Assembly: GCA_035524895.1 (NCBI GenBank)
Contig: DATLFI010000395.1
Span: 1-16,425, forward strand
DNA: 16,425 bases
Source: DATLFI01 sp035524895
GTDB lineage: Bacteria; Acidobacteriota; Thermoanaerobaculia; Multivoradales; Multivoraceae
Direction: 5' to 3'
Shown here: positions 15,217 through 16,425 of the stretch, piece by piece
How the letters are laid out: each line of letters starts with the position of its first letter
Numbering within the stretch: position 1 is the stretch's first letter
Notes under the pieces: generated by a model
What the model was told of the DNA's origin: nothing
The model's input: only the letters and a program-made list of their open reading frames with translations
Database searches by the model: none
Position numbers and translations under genes: made by a program

Positions 15217-16425
15217 TCACCCCAGCACCGGGTCGGGGGACTCCGTCCCCAGTGCCGCGCCGTGGAGCCGAAACAGCGAGGCGTAGAGACCGCCGGCACG
15301 CAGTAGCTCCCGGTGGCTGCCCTGCTCCACGAGCCGCCCCGCTTCGAGCACCAGGATGCGATCCGCCATCTGCACGGTGGAGAAGCGATGGGAGATGAAG
15401 ACCGTCGTGGTGCCTGCCGCGACCTCGCGCAGCGCCGAGAACAGCTCTAGCTCGGCGAAGACGTCGAGGTTGGCGGTCGGCTCGTCGAGGATCAGCACCG
15501 CTGGTCGACGCGCGAGTACCCGCGCGACGGCGAGCCGCTGCCACTGACCTGTGGACAGCGACACCTGGCCGAAGCCGCGGCCGAGCAGGGTGTCGAAGCC
15601 CTGGGGGAGACTCTCGATCAGCTCGCGCACGCGGGCGCGGTCGGCGGCCCCGACCACGGCCTGACGGTCGTCGAGCATGCGCCGCCAGTCCCCGAAGGCG
15701 AGGTTCTCGTGGGCGGAGCCCTCGAAGGCCAGTGGGTGCTCTACCACGAGCCCGAGGTGCTGGTGCCAGTGCTCGAGCGACAGCTCCTTGAGGTCCCTGC
15801 CGTCGACCAGCACTCGGCCTGCCGTCGGGTCGTAGAGCCGCGCGATCAGCTTGGCCAGGGTGGTCTTGCCGGAGCCGTTGTGGCCCACCAGCGCCACGGT
15901 CTCGCCGGGCTCGAGGCGCAGCGACACGCGGTCCACAGCCGGGCGATCGGAACCGGGATAGTGGAAGGTCACCTGGTCGACCTCGATGCGGCCCCGGATC
16001 AGAGGGCGCGCCGCCTCCGGCGCGTCACTGACTGCCGGCACGGTGCGCAACAGCTCGGGCAGGAACGCTACCTGCAGCGCGCCTTCCATGAGCTCGGACA
16101 GGCTCTGGGACAGGGCGTCGGCCTCGCGGCGCAGGCGCAGGGCTGCGAACGCGTATGCAGCGAGCGGGCCGGCCGCGAGCTCGCCGGCACGGCCCCGCTG
16201 CAGCACTGCCAGCAGCATCACGCCGACCGCGAGGAGGAAGAGCAGCGACCCGATGCTGCGGCCGAGAGCCTGGCGGCGATAGAGACGTCGGCTCGCCTGG
16301 TTGATCTCGCGGACGGTCGATTCGAAGCGCCGCAGCAGCAAGGGCGCGAGCCCGAGGGTGCGGGTGGTCGGCACCGCATCGCGGTCGGTGACCAGGGAGA
16401 AGAAGTACTCGCTCCAGCGTCGCTT
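15217..16425 (-). CDS. ABC exporter, fused permease and ATPase, partial (N-terminus outside window)
   Basis: 403 codons are visible; the frame stays open through the right edge, so the first membrane helices are missing. The visible part starts in the intracellular coupling region (YFFSLVTDRDA, then GLAPLLLRRFES). It contains two hydrophobic segments (IGSLLFLLAVGVMLLAVLQ; LAAGPLAAYAFAAL) and a complete ATPase domain. Walker A is GHNGSGKTT, the signature is LSTGQWQR, Walker B is AVLILDEPT and the H-loop is FISHRFST. The Q-loop Gln is Glu (LGLVVEHP), which is unusual. The Trp in the signature recalls exporters such as NisT of lanthipeptide systems, which read LSGGQWQ. It probably exports a peptide or other small product. 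The stop lies 28 bp before ATP-grasp gene A, so it heads this operon in the window. Confidence 0.9.
   Translation of the reverse strand, partial: KRRWSEYFFSLVTDRDAVPTTRTLGLAPLLLRRFESTVREINQASRRLYRRQALGRSIGSLLFLLAVGVMLLAVLQRGRAGELAAGPLAAYAFAALRLRREADALSQSLSELMEGALQVAFLPELLRTVPAVSDAPEAARPLIRGRIEVDQVTFHYPGSDRPAVDRVSLRLEPGETVALVGHNGSGKTTLAKLIARLYDPTAGRVLVDGRDLKELSLEHWHQHLGLVVEHPLAFEGSAHENLAFGDWRRMLDDRQAVVGAADRARVRELIESLPQGFDTLLGRGFGQVSLSTGQWQRLAVARVLARRPAVLILDEPTANLDVFAELELFSALREVAAGTTTVFISHRFSTVQMADRILVLEAGRLVEQGSHRELLRAGGLYASLFRLHGAALGTESPDPVLG

Overview
The window is GC-rich bacterial chromosomal DNA with Shine-Dalgarno starts, GTG starts, and Sec and Tat export signals. The gene content (secreted CocE/S15 hydrolase, exported gamma-glutamyltranspeptidase, a molybdenum hydroxylase operon, ABC exporter with ATP-grasp enzymes) would suit a soil or sediment member of Acidobacteriota, Myxococcota or a similar phylum. 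No rRNA or phylogenetic marker is present, so this placement is a guess.

Left part (1-5408). A minus-strand gene for a Tat-exported antibiotic-biosynthesis-monooxygenase (ABM) domain protein runs off the left edge. Behind it, also on the minus strand, is an exported CocE/NonD-family serine hydrolase. A divergent intergenic region with a promoter-like element and a 13-bp tandem duplication leads into a plus-strand Fic gene. That gene is broken: two bases are missing inside the catalytic HPFxDGNGRxGR motif and the normal 3' end is absent. An intact, exported but atypical gamma-glutamyltranspeptidase follows.

Middle (5409-10759). Next is the remnant of an FAD-dependent oxidoreductase, with the Rossmann N-terminus lost and one internal frameshift. 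It faces a minus-strand operon in the order coxG-coxS-coxL-coxM. The operon encodes a three-subunit molybdenum hydroxylase (2Fe-2S, molybdopterin and FAD subunits) plus a tail-anchored CoxG-like protein. The CoxL active-site loop is the AVRGAGR type rather than the AYxCSFR of true CO dehydrogenase, so the substrate is probably not CO.

Right part (11689-16425). The most unusual block is a compact minus-strand operon: an ABC exporter (truncated by the right edge), an ATP-grasp enzyme, an SDF-family symporter, and a second ATP-grasp enzyme paralogous to the first. Gaps are 28 nt, 42 nt and a 4-nt GTGA overlap. The symporter has lost several residues that bind Na+ in GltPh and carries a run of five glycines in its HP2 gate. 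Both ATP-grasp proteins have Arg-Arg where the family usually has the ATP-binding Lys. The exporter has Glu in place of the Q-loop Gln. I infer an uncharacterised pathway in which an amino or carboxylic acid is taken up, ligated by two ATP-grasp enzymes, and a product is exported. The product and substrate cannot be read from the sequence.
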